Shown: positions 24,090 through 32,828, counted from the stretch's first letter. The stretch is DNA of 64,000 nt from Mesonia mobilis DSM 19841 (GCF_000423405.1 NZ_AUHX01000006.1:1-64000); one strand, 5' to 3'. Numbers and translations: made by a program. Notes: generated by a model from the letters alone, not told the origin.

Positions 24090-25187
24090 ATGAGCGAATC
24101 AGAGTTAATCTACCTATTAGCGCTGCAACGAATCCCGAATATTGGAGATGTTACGGCCAAGAAATTATTGCATTGTTTTGGTTCTGCGACGGCAATTTTT
24201 GAAGCCAAAAAACAAAAGATCACCGCTATTGATGGTATTGGAGAACGAACAGCAGCTTTGCTCGATTTTTCTACCTACGAACGTGAAGTGTTGCAGGAAC
24301 TTGATTTTATAAAGGAAACCGATATCAAGGTTCGGTATTTTCAAGATCAAGATTATCCCTCACATTTAAAACATTGTATCGATGCGCCCATTTTACTTTT
24401 TGAACGAGGAAATATAGACCTTCAGCAAAAGAAAATCATTAGTATTGTTGGTACGCGGAAAGCCACCACTCACGGGATTGCATTTTGCGAGCAACTTATT
24501 GAAGATCTAGCTCCGTTAAATCCGGTTATTGTTTCTGGTTTTGCTTACGGTATAGATATTTGTGCGCACAAAGCTGCTTTAGCAAATAACCTGCAAACTA
24601 TTGGTTGTTTAGCACACGGGTTAAATCAAATCTATCCGAAAGTTCATAAAAAATATGAAGCTGAGGTCTTGAAGAACGGAGGTTTTCTCTCAGATTTTTG
24701 GAGCGATAAAACCTTTGACCGCAAGAATTTTTTAAAACGTAACCGAGTGATTGCCGGTATTAGCGAAGCTACCATTGTGATTGAAAGTGCAGAAAAAGGC
24801 GGTTCTTTGGTTACTGCAGATATTGCCAATTCTTATAACCGAGAAGTATTTGCCGTTCCCGGGCGGGCAACCGATAGTTTGAGTAAAGGTTGTAACGAAC
24901 TTATAAAAATGCAAAAAGCACAATTGATCACTTCGGCAGCAGATCTTATTTATTATTTAGGTTGGGAGATCGAAGATAAAAAGCCACAACAAACACAATT
25001 GTTTATTGAACTTTCTGCGGAAGAAGAAAAAGTTTTACTTCAACTTAAAAACTTAGGAAAAACAGAATTAGATGTTTTAGCCTTAGCTTGCCAAATGCCC
25101 ACTTTCGAAATTACAACGTACCTACTTAATTTAGAATTAAATGGTTTGGTAAGACCGTTACCGGGCAAAATGTTTGAAGCGATTTAG
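24090..25187 (+). CDS. dprA: DNA-processing protein DprA
   Basis: DprA loads RecA onto incoming single-stranded DNA in natural transformation. The 365-residue protein has an N-terminal helix-hairpin-helix region (LQRIPNIGDVTAKKLLHCFG), the Rossmann-like core with SIVGTRKATTHG, SGFAYGIDICAHKAAL, GCLAHGLNQIYPKVH, and the later GGSLVTADIANSYNREVFAVPG. A C-terminal winged-helix domain follows. Length is normal. It has its own start opposite the HU/SPOR gene. Presence of DprA alone does not prove competence. Confidence 0.96.
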   Translation: MSESELIYLLALQRIPNIGDVTAKKLLHCFGSATAIFEAKKQKITAIDGIGERTAALLDFSTYEREVLQELDFIKETDIKVRYFQDQDYPSHLKHCIDAPILLFERGNIDLQQKKIISIVGTRKATTHGIAFCEQLIEDLAPLNPVIVSGFAYGIDICAHKAALANNLQTIGCLAHGLNQIYPKVHKKYEAEVLKNGGFLSDFWSDKTFDRKNFLKRNRVIAGISEATIVIESAEKGGSLVTADIANSYNREVFAVPGRATDSLSKGCNELIKMQKAQLITSAADLIYYLGWEIEDKKPQQTQLFIELSAEEEKVLLQLKNLGKTELDVLALACQMPTFEITTYLLNLELNGLVRPLPGKMFEAI

Positions 25188-25202
25188 ATATATGTATAAA
25201 CG

Positions 25203-25232
25203 TTGTTTACTTCGGAAGAAAATCTATATTTG
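25203..25232 (+). promoter_or_regulatory. Promoter of the outer-membrane protein gene
   Basis: TTG (25203-25205), 19-nt spacer and TATATTTG (25225-25232) match the Bacteroidota consensus; the ATG is 21 nt downstream. Confidence 0.8.
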
Positions 25233-25253
25233 TGTTGCTAAAATTTTATAGAA

Positions 25254-25838
25254 ATGAAGTGGTTTTTAATTGTATTCTTTTGTGTAATTGGGTTTGGTAT
25301 TCAGGCGCAAGAATCACAACAAGCAAGTGTAGAAAAAGAAGTTTATGGAGTGCAAGTTGGTCTTGGCTTTTGGGCTCATTACGAACTAGGTTTATCGAAT
25401 ACCATCGCATTGAGAGGAGAACTTGGTTTCAATCCATATATTACTGAGCCGGGATTTATAATTAATGAAAAAACTCATTTCGGTTTTATGCCAATTGTTA
25501 GAGTAGAACCTCGTTGGTATTTCAACTTAAAAAAACGCTTAAGAGAAGATAGAAATATTAGTAAAAACTCCGGTAACTTTCTAAGTCTTAATGTTGCTTT
25601 TACTCCAAACTCATTCACTATTTTTGATAATAGTGATTACGATGTAGAAACAATAAATCAATTAAGTGTGATACCGACTTGGGGAATGCGAAGAACTTAT
25701 TGGGAGCATTTTACATTAGAAACCGGTGCCGGTTTAGGATATGTTCGAAGTTTTCAAAGTGATGATTATTATTTAAATCCTGATAAAGAACATCTAGTCG
25801 GGTTAAAAATATATTTTAGATTGGGATATACTTTCTAA
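25254..25838 (+). CDS. Predicted outer-membrane beta-barrel protein
   Basis: A 194-residue protein with a signal peptide (MKWFLIVFFCVIGFGIQA, cleavage before QESQ). The remaining sequence alternates polar and hydrophobic residues in about eight strands (VGLGFWAHYELGL, IALRGELGFNPY, and final LVGLKIYFRLGYTF) and ends in an aromatic residue, as outer-membrane barrels do. It resembles small OmpW/OmpA-type porin-like proteins; the function is unknown. It has its own promoter and terminator, so it is monocistronic. Confidence 0.8.
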   Translation: MKWFLIVFFCVIGFGIQAQESQQASVEKEVYGVQVGLGFWAHYELGLSNTIALRGELGFNPYITEPGFIINEKTHFGFMPIVRVEPRWYFNLKKRLREDRNISKNSGNFLSLNVAFTPNSFTIFDNSDYDVETINQLSVIPTWGMRRTYWEHFTLETGAGLGYVRSFQSDDYYLNPDKEHLVGLKIYFRLGYTF

Positions 25839-25840
25839 AC

Positions 25841-25872
25841 AAAAAAGTCAGCTTTTAAAAGCTGACTTTTTT
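25841..25872. terminator. Bidirectional terminator
   Basis: AAAAAAGTCAGCTTTT and AAAAGCTGACTTTTTT form a perfect hairpin between the convergent barrel-protein gene and trpS, with A- and T-runs on both sides. Confidence 0.9.
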
Positions 25873-25877
25873 GTTTT

Positions 25878-26849
25878 CTAGTAACCTAATTTTGTTCGAA
25901 CTCGGTCTAAAACTTCATTCGATACTTTTCTGGCTTTTTCAGCCCCTTTTTCTAAAGCAGCATCGACCTCGTGAAGATTATTCATATAATAATGATAAGC
26001 TTCTCTTTCTTTTGCATATTTTTCAACTAAAAGTTCATATAAAGCTTGTTTCGCGTGACCGTAACCGTAATTTCCGCCTAAGTAGTTTTTACGCATCTCT
26101 GCGGTTTGTGCTTCGGTAGCGATAATTTTATAAAGGTTGAAAACATTACAAGTATCTGGATCTTTAGGTTCTTCAAGCGGAGTGCTATCGGTTTGAATGC
26201 CCATCACTTGTTTTCTTAATTTTTTATCGGGTAAAAATAAATTGATATAGTTATCACGAGATTTACTCATTTTCTCTCCGTCGGTTCCCGGGATGTATTT
26301 TGAATTTTCTTCAATTTTAGCTTCCGGCAAAACAAAAACATCTTCACCCATTTGTGCATGAAAACGAGCAGCTACATCACGCGTCATTTCGATATGTTGT
26401 AATTGATCTTTACCTACCGGAACAAATTCTGCATCGTAAGCCAAAATATCTGCAGCCATTAACATTGGGTACGTAAAAAGCCCCGAGTTTACATCGGCTA
26501 AACGATCTGCTTTATCTTTAAATGAGTGTGCAAGCGTTAATCGCTGGTAAGGGAAAAAGCAACTTAAATACCAAGAAAGTTCGGTTACTTGTGGTACATC
26601 ACTTTGTCTGTAAAAAACTGTTTTCTCGATGTCTAAACCAAAAGCCAGCCAAGTTGCCGCCACAGAGTAGGTGTTTTCTCTTAAAGTGGGAGCGTCTTTT
26701 ATTTGCGTTAGCGTGTGCAAATTTGCAATAAATAAAAAAGATTCGTTATTAGAATCGTTTGCCATGTTGATGGCAGGAATAATTGCTCCTAGTAAGTTTC
26801 CTAAATGTGGAGTTCCTGTACTTTGTACTCCGGTTAGTATTCTTGACAT
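25878..26849 (-). CDS. trpS: Tryptophanyl-tRNA synthetase
   Basis: TrpS charges tRNA-Trp. The 323-residue class I synthetase has TGVQSTGTPHLGN (6-18) with the HIGH-like PHLGN, the amino-acid pocket motif around YQRLTLAHSFKDKA, PMLMAADILAY, and the KMSKS loop GEKMSKSRDN. Length is normal for bacterial TrpS. The start is supported by a -7 box at 26867-26874. It is divergent from plsC. Confidence 0.97.
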   Translation of the reverse strand: MSRILTGVQSTGTPHLGNLLGAIIPAINMANDSNNESFLFIANLHTLTQIKDAPTLRENTYSVAATWLAFGLDIEKTVFYRQSDVPQVTELSWYLSCFFPYQRLTLAHSFKDKADRLADVNSGLFTYPMLMAADILAYDAEFVPVGKDQLQHIEMTRDVAARFHAQMGEDVFVLPEAKIEENSKYIPGTDGEKMSKSRDNYINLFLPDKKLRKQVMGIQTDSTPLEEPKDPDTCNVFNLYKIIATEAQTAEMRKNYLGGNYGYGHAKQALYELLVEKYAKEREAYHYYMNNLHEVDAALEKGAEKARKVSNEVLDRVRTKLGY

Positions 26850-26866
26850 TTTAAATAATTTTTTTG

Positions 26867-26874
26867 TAAAGGTA
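26867..26874 (-). promoter_or_regulatory. -7 promoter box of trpS
   Basis: TACCTTTA on the minus strand matches TAnnTTTG in seven of eight positions, 17 nt upstream of the ATG. Confidence 0.5.
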
Positions 26875-26907
26875 AATGTTTTATCATTTTCAATGCATAC
26901 ATTTTAT

Positions 26908-26915
26908 TACTTTTG
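26908..26915 (+). promoter_or_regulatory. -7 promoter box of the plsC-like gene
   Basis: TACTTTTG matches TAnnTTTG and ends 7 nt before the ATG at 26923, again implying a very short or absent leader. Confidence 0.5.
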
Positions 26916-26922
26916 AAAGTAT

Positions 26923-27669
26923 ATGAGCTTTTTTAGAAAAATTCTAATCACCCTTTGGCGGGTTTGGTTTTACATACTAATTGCGGTGCCAATTATTATC
27001 ATGTTTCCTTTTTTGTTGTTATTCACTTCAAAAGAAAAGTATTACCCGCAGTTTTTCTTTTTAGCTCGAGTTTGGGCGAAGATCATTTTATACGGAATGG
27101 GTTTTTACCCGATCGTCAAAAAACTTGAAACTCCGCAAAAAGGGAAAAGCTATATGTTTGTGGCAAATCATACATCGATGACCGATATTATGTTAATGTT
27201 GAGCATTGTGAAAAATCCGTTTGTGTTTGTAGGGAAAAAGGAACTGGCAAAATTTCCGATGTTTGGCTTCTTTTACAAACGAACTTGTATTTTGGTAGAT
27301 CGCGGAAATGTAAAAAGCAGGCAAGAAGTTTTTCAGCAAGCGCAACGAAGATTAAACCAAGGCGTTAGTATTTGTATTTTTCCGGAAGGTGGCGTGCCAG
27401 ATGACGAATCTGTCTTGTTAGATACGTTTAAAGATGGTGCTTTTCGATTAGCTATTGATCATCAAATACCTATTGTTCCACTGGTGTTTTTCGATAATAA
27501 AAAGCGTTTTTCTTATACTTTTTTTAGTGGTTCTGTTGGGAAAATGAGAGCGAAAATACTTCCGTTTTTTTCAACAGAAAATTTAGATCAATCTCATAAA
27601 CGAGTATTAAAAGAAAAAGTGAGAGCTGCAATTTATACCGAGCTTGAGCAAAAAGAAACTTCAGCATAA
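26923..27669 (+). CDS. plsC: 1-acyl-sn-glycerol-3-phosphate acyltransferase
   Basis: PlsC-type enzymes acylate lysophosphatidic acid to phosphatidic acid at the inner membrane. The 248-residue protein has an N-terminal hydrophobic segment (about 10-34), the catalytic block NHTSMTDIM with His83 and Asp88 (H-x4-D), the RGNVKSRQE block, and FPEGGVPDDE (motif III). Related acyltransferases with other acceptors share these motifs, so the exact substrate is inferred. It is monocistronic with a terminator behind. Confidence 0.88.
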   Translation: MSFFRKILITLWRVWFYILIAVPIIIMFPFLLLFTSKEKYYPQFFFLARVWAKIILYGMGFYPIVKKLETPQKGKSYMFVANHTSMTDIMLMLSIVKNPFVFVGKKELAKFPMFGFFYKRTCILVDRGNVKSRQEVFQQAQRRLNQGVSICIFPEGGVPDDESVLLDTFKDGAFRLAIDHQIPIVPLVFFDNKKRFSYTFFSGSVGKMRAKILPFFSTENLDQSHKRVLKEKVRAAIYTELEQKETSA

Positions 27670-27673
27670 AAAG

Positions 27674-27703
27674 AAAAGGAGCCAAAACCATTTGACTCCC
27701 TTT
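27674..27703. terminator. Bidirectional terminator
   Basis: AAAAGGAGCCAAAAC pairs imperfectly with TTTGACTCCCTTT between the convergent plsC-like and barrel-protein genes, with A- and T-runs on each side. Confidence 0.65.
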
Positions 27704-27735
27704 GCTCATCATCGCTTTATAAAAAACTAACTTAA

Positions 27736-29319
27736 CTAAAACTTAAAACTAAAACCGGTATAAACCCCAAAATAGTAAGGTCTAAAATCGTTGATATTAT
27801 TATTGTAGGTGTTAAGCTGATACTTAAATGTTGGTTCTAAATTAACATCAAACTTTTTGCTTAATTGATAATCAAAACCAAGTCCCACGTTTGTAGTAAA
27901 ACTTACGCTATTTAAATTATTAGCTTCACCAATAGATAAATGACCGTTTTCTGAATTGATAGAAATATCGTTATCATCTAAAAATAAAGTACTCGCACCA
28001 CCGATCACATTAATCCCAAAACGCTTGTCGAGTAAGGCATATTCAACTTCTAAAGGAACTTCTAAATAACCCAATTGTTGATTTAGAACACCTTCGGTAG
28101 TAGGGGCGATAGTCGCTCGGTTGACTTCTCTAAAAGTTGCTGGTTGACTATTATTTACACTCATAATCTCTACCGTTTGGGTTTGAGAATTATTAGTTAC
28201 CCCTTGCAGGTTTACGGCATTAACATCGGTAGAATAGGCAATGTTATTTACATTATAGCTCATATTTACTTTACTAATACCAGATCTTACTTTTAGTTTA
28301 TCTGAAATAGCATACGCAAAATTAACCCCGTATGCCATCGTAACATCGCTTTCGCTGCTGTTGCTCGCTAGCGATTGGTCAATATTATTACTGCCATTTA
28401 AACTACCGTAGTAAATAGGAGAAACATTCGGTTTAATAAGCCATTTGGATAATTGAGGCTCATTTTTATCTTCATTTTCATTATTTTCTTCTTCTTCCAT
28501 TTCTTTCGCAACTTCAACTAAAGATTTTGTTTTTTCGTCACTTTCTTCTTCCTCAACATCGGCAATCGTATTTTCATCTTCGATTGTTTCTTTAGGATCG
28601 CTAAATTTTTCTTCTGAAGTTGAAGTGTTTTCAGCTAATTGATCTGTTGTTGAGGTTGAAGAATTCGTTGTTTTATCGATTGCTGAAGAATTTTCTTCTG
28701 CGCTAGTTTCATTGCCAACTTTAGAATTAATGGCTTGTTCTTGATAAGCTAAAGCAGCATTTTCTGAATTTTCTTTTTCTGCGGAAGATGTGTTTAAATG
28801 ACTTTCTTCTTTGTTGGAAGTTGAAGCAAGTCCTCCATTTTTCACGGAGGAACTTTTTTCAACAGAAGAACCATTTACAATACGGTTTGAATTAGCCTTT
28901 ACACCAGTGTTTGTAGTGTTTGTTTCGTCTTGTAAATTATTCTTCTCAGGGTTTGGGGTAATCGGATTATCTTTAGTTGAACTGTTTACAACTGCTTCAT
29001 TCGTGTTAGAAGAGCTATTGTTGTTCTGATTAGTAAACGGTTCGTTATTCGTTCTAATTTCTGGCTGTAGCGTTTCCTTCTTGTTGGTATTCACTACTTT
29101 TTGCTGTGGCTGATTCATAAAGAAATTACCAATTAAAAACGCAGCAATTAACAATGCAGCAACGCCGGCGATTCTGTACCACCAGATCGGAATTACTTTA
29201 GGTTTTTTATTTTCTTGTAATTCGCTGGCAATAGTAGACCAAACGTGATCTTTAGGAGAAGCTTCAAAGTCTTTGAACTTTTCCTGAAATAATCGATCTA
29301 TATTTTTTTTCTCTTTCAT
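27736..29319 (-). CDS. Inner-membrane-anchored protein with C-terminal outer-membrane barrel, sigma-factor partner
   Basis: A 527-residue protein with a layout that spans the envelope. A cytoplasmic helical part (IDRLFQEKFKDFEASP and DHVWSTIASEL, 7-34) leads to one transmembrane helix (about 46-67), then a ~220-residue low-complexity spacer of Ser, Asn, Thr and Glu (70-290). A C-terminal region of alternating strands (YGVNFAYAISDKLKVRSGI, VGLGFDYQLSKKFDVNLEP) ends YFGVYTGFSFKF, as outer-membrane barrels do. It overlaps the ECF sigma gene by 4 nt (ATGA). The N-terminal segment is therefore a candidate anti-sigma region, but the zinc anti-sigma motif is absent, so that role is inference. Confidence 0.8.
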   Translation of the reverse strand: MKEKKNIDRLFQEKFKDFEASPKDHVWSTIASELQENKKPKVIPIWWYRIAGVAALLIAAFLIGNFFMNQPQQKVVNTNKKETLQPEIRTNNEPFTNQNNNSSSNTNEAVVNSSTKDNPITPNPEKNNLQDETNTTNTGVKANSNRIVNGSSVEKSSSVKNGGLASTSNKEESHLNTSSAEKENSENAALAYQEQAINSKVGNETSAEENSSAIDKTTNSSTSTTDQLAENTSTSEEKFSDPKETIEDENTIADVEEEESDEKTKSLVEVAKEMEEEENNENEDKNEPQLSKWLIKPNVSPIYYGSLNGSNNIDQSLASNSSESDVTMAYGVNFAYAISDKLKVRSGISKVNMSYNVNNIAYSTDVNAVNLQGVTNNSQTQTVEIMSVNNSQPATFREVNRATIAPTTEGVLNQQLGYLEVPLEVEYALLDKRFGINVIGGASTLFLDDNDISINSENGHLSIGEANNLNSVSFTTNVGLGFDYQLSKKFDVNLEPTFKYQLNTYNNNINDFRPYYFGVYTGFSFKF

Positions 29320-29861
29320 TGTGCCGAACTTGCATTATTGTTATCGGAGTGTTCTTCAACTTTACTTTTTAATATCTTTCTTGCACGTGCTAAGTTAGAT
29401 TTTGAGGTTCCCGTAGAAATATTCATCATCTCTGCTATTTCTTTATGCGAAAAACCATCTAAAGCATAGAGGTTAAAAACCATTCGATAACGATCTGGTA
29501 ATTCTTGAATAATTTGAAGCAAAAAAGGGAGCGACAACTCTTCTTCGTTTACTTCAACTTCAGGTTCTTTAATAGATTCTTCATCGATAATCTGAAAAAC
29601 ATCTTGTTTTCGATAGCGTTGTAAAGCGGTATTGATCACAATACGTTTCATCCAACCTTCAAAAGAACCTTTGTTTTTGTACTGAGCAATTTTTTTTAAA
29701 ATGGTTAAAAAAGCATCTTGTAGATTGTCTTCTGCTTCTTCGTAGTTTCGAGAATATTTAAGACTTACCGCAAAGAGTTTATTAGCATATAGCTTGTATA
29801 ATTGCTCTTGCGATTTTAAATCTTGCTTTTTGCATTTTTGTATGAGTTGCTCAATGCTCAA
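29316..29861 (-). CDS. ECF RNA polymerase sigma factor
   Basis: A 181-residue sigma-70 family protein with region 2 (LYKLYANKLFAVSLKYSRN and EEAEDNLQDAFLTILKKIAQY, about 21-65) and region 4 with the helix-turn-helix (LPDRYRMVFNLYALDGFSHKEIAEMMNISTGTSKS, quoted in motif terms: GFSHKEIAEMMNIS near 131-144). Regions 1 and 3 are absent, as expected for ECF. Its stop overlaps the ATG of the membrane-barrel protein. The target regulon and signal are unknown. It is preceded by a lipoprotein gene only 1 nt away on the same strand. Confidence 0.93.
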   Translation of the reverse strand: MSIEQLIQKCKKQDLKSQEQLYKLYANKLFAVSLKYSRNYEEAEDNLQDAFLTILKKIAQYKNKGSFEGWMKRIVINTALQRYRKQDVFQIIDEESIKEPEVEVNEEELSLPFLLQIIQELPDRYRMVFNLYALDGFSHKEIAEMMNISTGTSKSNLARARKILKSKVEEHSDNNNASSAQ

Positions 29862-29862
29862 A

Positions 29863-30273
29863 TTATTCTGTTCTTACAGGAACTTCTTTTGTGATAAATG
29901 TATCTTCTCCCTGTTGATTTTGTCCAGTCCAAAACTTAAATATATAATAATCATCACGAACAACATCAAATGGTAGTTCTTGAGTTATAACTTCATTTAC
30001 AGGTTCACAATCATTAAAATAAATTCTATCAACAACACCAATAGTCCTAGCGTTGGTATCAATTGTATAATCGTATCCTTCAAAAGATTGACAACTTGAA
30101 GTTCTGGTATAATAAACATTAAAAATATAAGATTCTTCGAAATCTAAAGTGTCTGGTACATTAATACTATCTATAGGAGTTAGTTCGAAAGTATAGGACG
30201 GGGAAACATCATCATCTAATGCACAACTATAAATAGTTAAAGAAATCAACAATAGTAAAAATAAATTCTTCAT
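29863..30273 (-). CDS. Small lipoprotein, unknown
   Basis: A 136-residue lipoprotein: signal peptide MKNLFLLLLISLTIYSC with lipid-anchored Cys17 followed by ALDDD, an export signal context used in Bacteroidota for surface lipoproteins. The mature part looks all-beta (FELTPIDSINVPDTLDFEES, VGVVDRIYFND) with two cysteines that may pair. It lies one base upstream of the sigma-factor gene and is probably co-transcribed, so it may belong to the same envelope-response unit. No family is recognised. Confidence 0.8.
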   Translation of the reverse strand: MKNLFLLLLISLTIYSCALDDDVSPSYTFELTPIDSINVPDTLDFEESYIFNVYYTRTSSCQSFEGYDYTIDTNARTIGVVDRIYFNDCEPVNEVITQELPFDVVRDDYYIFKFWTGQNQQGEDTFITKEVPVRTE

Positions 30274-30340
30274 GATAATTAAGGGGTATTTGTATTTTAT
30301 TGTTTAGATGCAGTAATTGTAAATTGGTTGCGTAAGAAGC

Positions 30341-30367
30341 AAAAAAAATCCTGCAACGCAGGATTTT
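30341..30367 (-). terminator. Rho-independent terminator of recA
   Basis: AAAATCCTGC pairs with GCAGGATTTT around AAC, followed on the minus strand by a run of eight T. It lies about 25 nt beyond the recA stop. Confidence 0.9.
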
Positions 30368-30393
30368 AGATACTATTTTAAGATTAAAATTGT

Positions 30394-31407
30394 TTACGAT
30401 TTTGCAATTTTAATGGCTTCTGTAATTTTGGTTTCAAGTTCTTCCATTAATTCAGGGTTATCACGAAGTAAGGTTTTTACCGCATCACGACCTTGACCTA
30501 ATTTGGTGTCTTCGTAGCTAAACCAAGAACCACTTTTCTTTACAATTTCGTAGTCAACACCAATATCGATAATTTCTCCTACTTTAGAAACTCCTTCACC
30601 GTACATAATGTCGAATTCAGCCATCTTAAATGGTGGTGCCACTTTATTTTTCACCACTTTTACACGAGTCTTGTTACCCATAACATCACTATTGCTGTTC
30701 TTAATTTGAGTAGATCTTCTAATATCTAATCGAACAGAAGCATAAAACTTAAGCGCGTTACCACCGGTTGTCGTTTCTGGGTTACCAAACATTACTCCAA
30801 TTTTCTCACGTAACTGGTTAATGAAAATTACCGTACAATTAGTTTTACTTATCGACGAGGTTAACTTTCTTAAGGCTTGAGACATTAAACGAGCATGAAG
30901 TCCCATTTTAGAGTCTCCCATTTCTCCTTCAATCTCACTTTTTGGAGTTAATGCCGCTACAGAATCGACTACAATAATATCGATCGCTCCAGATCTAATT
31001 AAGTTATCGGCAATTTCTAGGGCTTGCTCTCCGTGATCGGGTTGCGAGATAATTAAATTTTCAATATCTACACCTAGCTTTTCAGCATAAAAACGGTCAA
31101 AAGCATGTTCTGCATCAATAAATGCAGCAATACCTCCGGCTTTTTGAGCTTCAGCAATTGCGTGTAAAGTAAGCGTAGTTTTACCGGAAGATTCTGGGCC
31201 ATAAATCTCAATTACTCTTCCTCTTGGGTAACCGCCAACGCCTAACGCTAAGTCTAAACCTAAAGATCCAGACGGGATCGCATCTACATCTTGCACCGCC
31301 TGGTCACTCATTTTCATGACCGTACCTTTACCGTAAGTTTTATCTAATTTATCTAGCGTTAGTTTTAACGCCTTTAATTTTGCATCTTTCTCGTTATCTT
31401 TACTCAT
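30394..31407 (-). CDS. recA: Recombinase RecA
   Basis: RecA forms ATP-dependent filaments on ssDNA for strand exchange and SOS induction. The 337-residue protein has Walker A GPESSGKT (70-77), the catalytic Glu in [10 protein letters not shown], Walker [12 protein letters not shown], loop L1 [11 protein letters not shown] and loop L2 region [20 protein letters not shown]. Length is normal. It has its own terminator. No LexA-type box was recognised upstream. Confidence 0.98.
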   Translation of the reverse strand: MSKDNEKDAKLKALKLTLDKLDKTYGKGTVMKMSDQAVQDVDAIPSGSLGLDLALGVGGYPRGRVIEIYGPESSGKTTLTLHAIAEAQKAGGIAAFIDAEHAFDRFYAEKLGVDIENLIISQPDHGEQALEIADNLIRSGAIDIIVVDSVAALTPKSEIEGEMGDSKMGLHARLMSQALRKLTSSISKTNCTVIFINQLREKIGVMFGNPETTTGGNALKFYASVRLDIRRSTQIKNSNSDVMGNKTRVKVVKNKVAPPFKMAEFDIMYGEGVSKVGEIIDIGVDYEIVKKSGSWFSYEDTKLGQGRDAVKTLLRDNPELMEELETKITEAIKIAKS

Positions 31408-31541
31408 AATCTTAATTAAAAAGGCTTTCTAAATTTCTTTTCTGAAGAGCTGCTAAAATACTATAACTTTTTGTGATTACCATGATCCACGCAACCTTTT
31501 TTATTTTTTAGCATCTATTAAAAAAAGCAAGAGAACATAGC
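31408..31541. other. Divergent intergenic region, recA side
   Basis: This holds the recA leader on the minus strand and, on the plus strand, a possible -7 box TAACTTTT (31463-31470) for the small ORF that follows. No strong regulatory palindrome is seen. Confidence 0.35.
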
Positions 31542-31634
31542 ATGAGATTTCTCAAAAGAAAAATTATTTTGAATTTCATGAGCTGCGCAATTACAGTGAG
31601 TTATGCCTGTGATTGCAAGGTTGATGGCGGCTAG
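31542..31634 (+). CDS. Possible 30-residue exported peptide
   Basis: ATG at 31542 opens a short frame encoding MRFLKRKIILNFMSCAITVS and then YACDCKVDGG. The product has a basic start, a hydrophobic core and a cysteine pair, like a signal peptide or tiny lipoprotein. AAGAGA lies 8-13 nt before the ATG, and a strong terminator follows at 31695-31733 with no other gene between, so a separate short transcript is likely. It may instead be a leader peptide for trhO or part of a small RNA. Not a known gene to me. Confidence 0.4.
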   Translation: MRFLKRKIILNFMSCAITVSYACDCKVDGG

Positions 31635-31694
31635 CGTTATTAATAAATTTGATGTAAAAGTTAAAGAAAATTAATAACGAATTAGCCATTCGAA

Positions 31695-31733
31695 AAAATG
31701 CCCGAAAAGAATAATTTTCGGGCATTTTTTTAT
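31695..31733 (+). terminator. Strong rho-independent terminator upstream of trhO
   Basis: AAAAAATGCCCGAAAA pairs with TTTTCGGGCATTTTTT. There is no annotated gene on the plus strand before it except the 30-residue frame at 31542-31634, which argues that this region is transcribed. Confidence 0.85.
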
Positions 31734-31744
31734 ATATAAAGTTT

Positions 31745-31752
31745 TACCTTTG
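31745..31752 (+). promoter_or_regulatory. -7 promoter box of trhO
   Basis: TACCTTTG matches TAnnTTTG, 37 nt upstream of the trhO ATG and 12 nt after the preceding terminator. Confidence 0.65.
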
Positions 31753-31789
31753 CACCTTAACTTTTGTTTAACTTATAAATTAGTATAGC

Positions 31790-32821
31790 ATGCAACTGTA
31801 CAACAAACTAAGTGCAAAAGAAAGAGAAGCTCTTTTAGAAGAAGCGGGAGAAGACAGGTTAACCATCTCTTTCTATCAATACGCCAAAATTGGAAATCCT
31901 GAACTTTTTAGAAACCATTTATTTATAGCTTGGGACGAGCTAGAAATTTTAGGAAGAATTTATGTTGCTCACGAAGGCATCAATGCTCAGCTTTCTGTGC
32001 CTGCAAAAAAATTCAACGCTTTTAAAGGATTTTTAGACGGAATTTATTTCTTGAAAGATATTCGCTTAAATATAGCGATAGAGCAAGATCTAAAATCGTT
32101 TTTAAAGCTAAAAGTAAAAGTGAGATCTAAAATTTTGGCAGATGGTTTAAATGATGCCACCTTCGATGTAACCAAAAAAGGAGAACACGTAAATGCTGAA
32201 AAATTTAATCAGTTAATTAGTGATCCTAACACCATTTTGGTCGATATGCGTAATCATTATGAGAGCGAAATAGGTCATTTTCAAGGAGCAATTACTCCAG
32301 ATGTAGATACTTTTAGAGATTCGTTAGATATTATTGAAGAAGATCTAAAAGAACACAAAGAAGATAAAAACTTAGTGATGTATTGTACCGGCGGAATTCG
32401 ATGTGAAAAAGCCAGTGCTTATTACAAACATAAAGGATTTAAAAACGTTTTTCAGTTAGAAGGCGGGATTATTGAATATACCCGACAAGTACGTGATAAC
32501 GAATTAGAAAATAAATTTATTGGTAAGAATTTCGTATTCGATCATCGTCGTGCCGAAAAAATTTCAGAAGATGTGATCGCGCAATGTCACCAATGTGGTA
32601 AACCTTGCGATACGCACGTAAATTGTGCTAACGAAGCTTGCCATTTATTGTTTATTCAATGTGAAGAATGCGCAGCAAAAATGGATAACTGTTGTTCAGA
32701 TCATTGTAAAGAAGTAAACGCTTTGCCTTACGAAGAGCAGAAAGCTTTGCGAAGAGGAAAGAAAAATAGCAATAAGATTTTCAAAAAAGGAAGATCAGAA
32801 GTTTTAAAATTTAAAGTTTAA
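31790..32821 (+). CDS. trhO: tRNA uridine(34) hydroxylase TrhO (YceA, rhodanese-like)
   Basis: TrhO hydroxylates uridine 34 of certain tRNAs with molecular oxygen, a step to 5-methoxy/5-carboxymethoxy-uridine. The 343-residue protein has an N-terminal acylphosphatase-like domain (HEGINAQLSVP, 61-71), the rhodanese domain with active Cys199 in MYCTGGIRCEKA, and a C-terminal Cys-rich tail (CHQCGKPC, CANEACH, CEECAAKMDNCCSDHC) that probably binds zinc. Length is normal. It precedes a small membrane protein gene by 7 nt. Confidence 0.94.
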   Translation: MQLYNKLSAKEREALLEEAGEDRLTISFYQYAKIGNPELFRNHLFIAWDELEILGRIYVAHEGINAQLSVPAKKFNAFKGFLDGIYFLKDIRLNIAIEQDLKSFLKLKVKVRSKILADGLNDATFDVTKKGEHVNAEKFNQLISDPNTILVDMRNHYESEIGHFQGAITPDVDTFRDSLDIIEEDLKEHKEDKNLVMYCTGGIRCEKASAYYKHKGFKNVFQLEGGIIEYTRQVRDNELENKFIGKNFVFDHRRAEKISEDVIAQCHQCGKPCDTHVNCANEACHLLFIQCEECAAKMDNCCSDHCKEVNALPYEEQKALRRGKKNSNKIFKKGRSEVLKFKV

Positions 32822-32828
32822 TTAGCAC

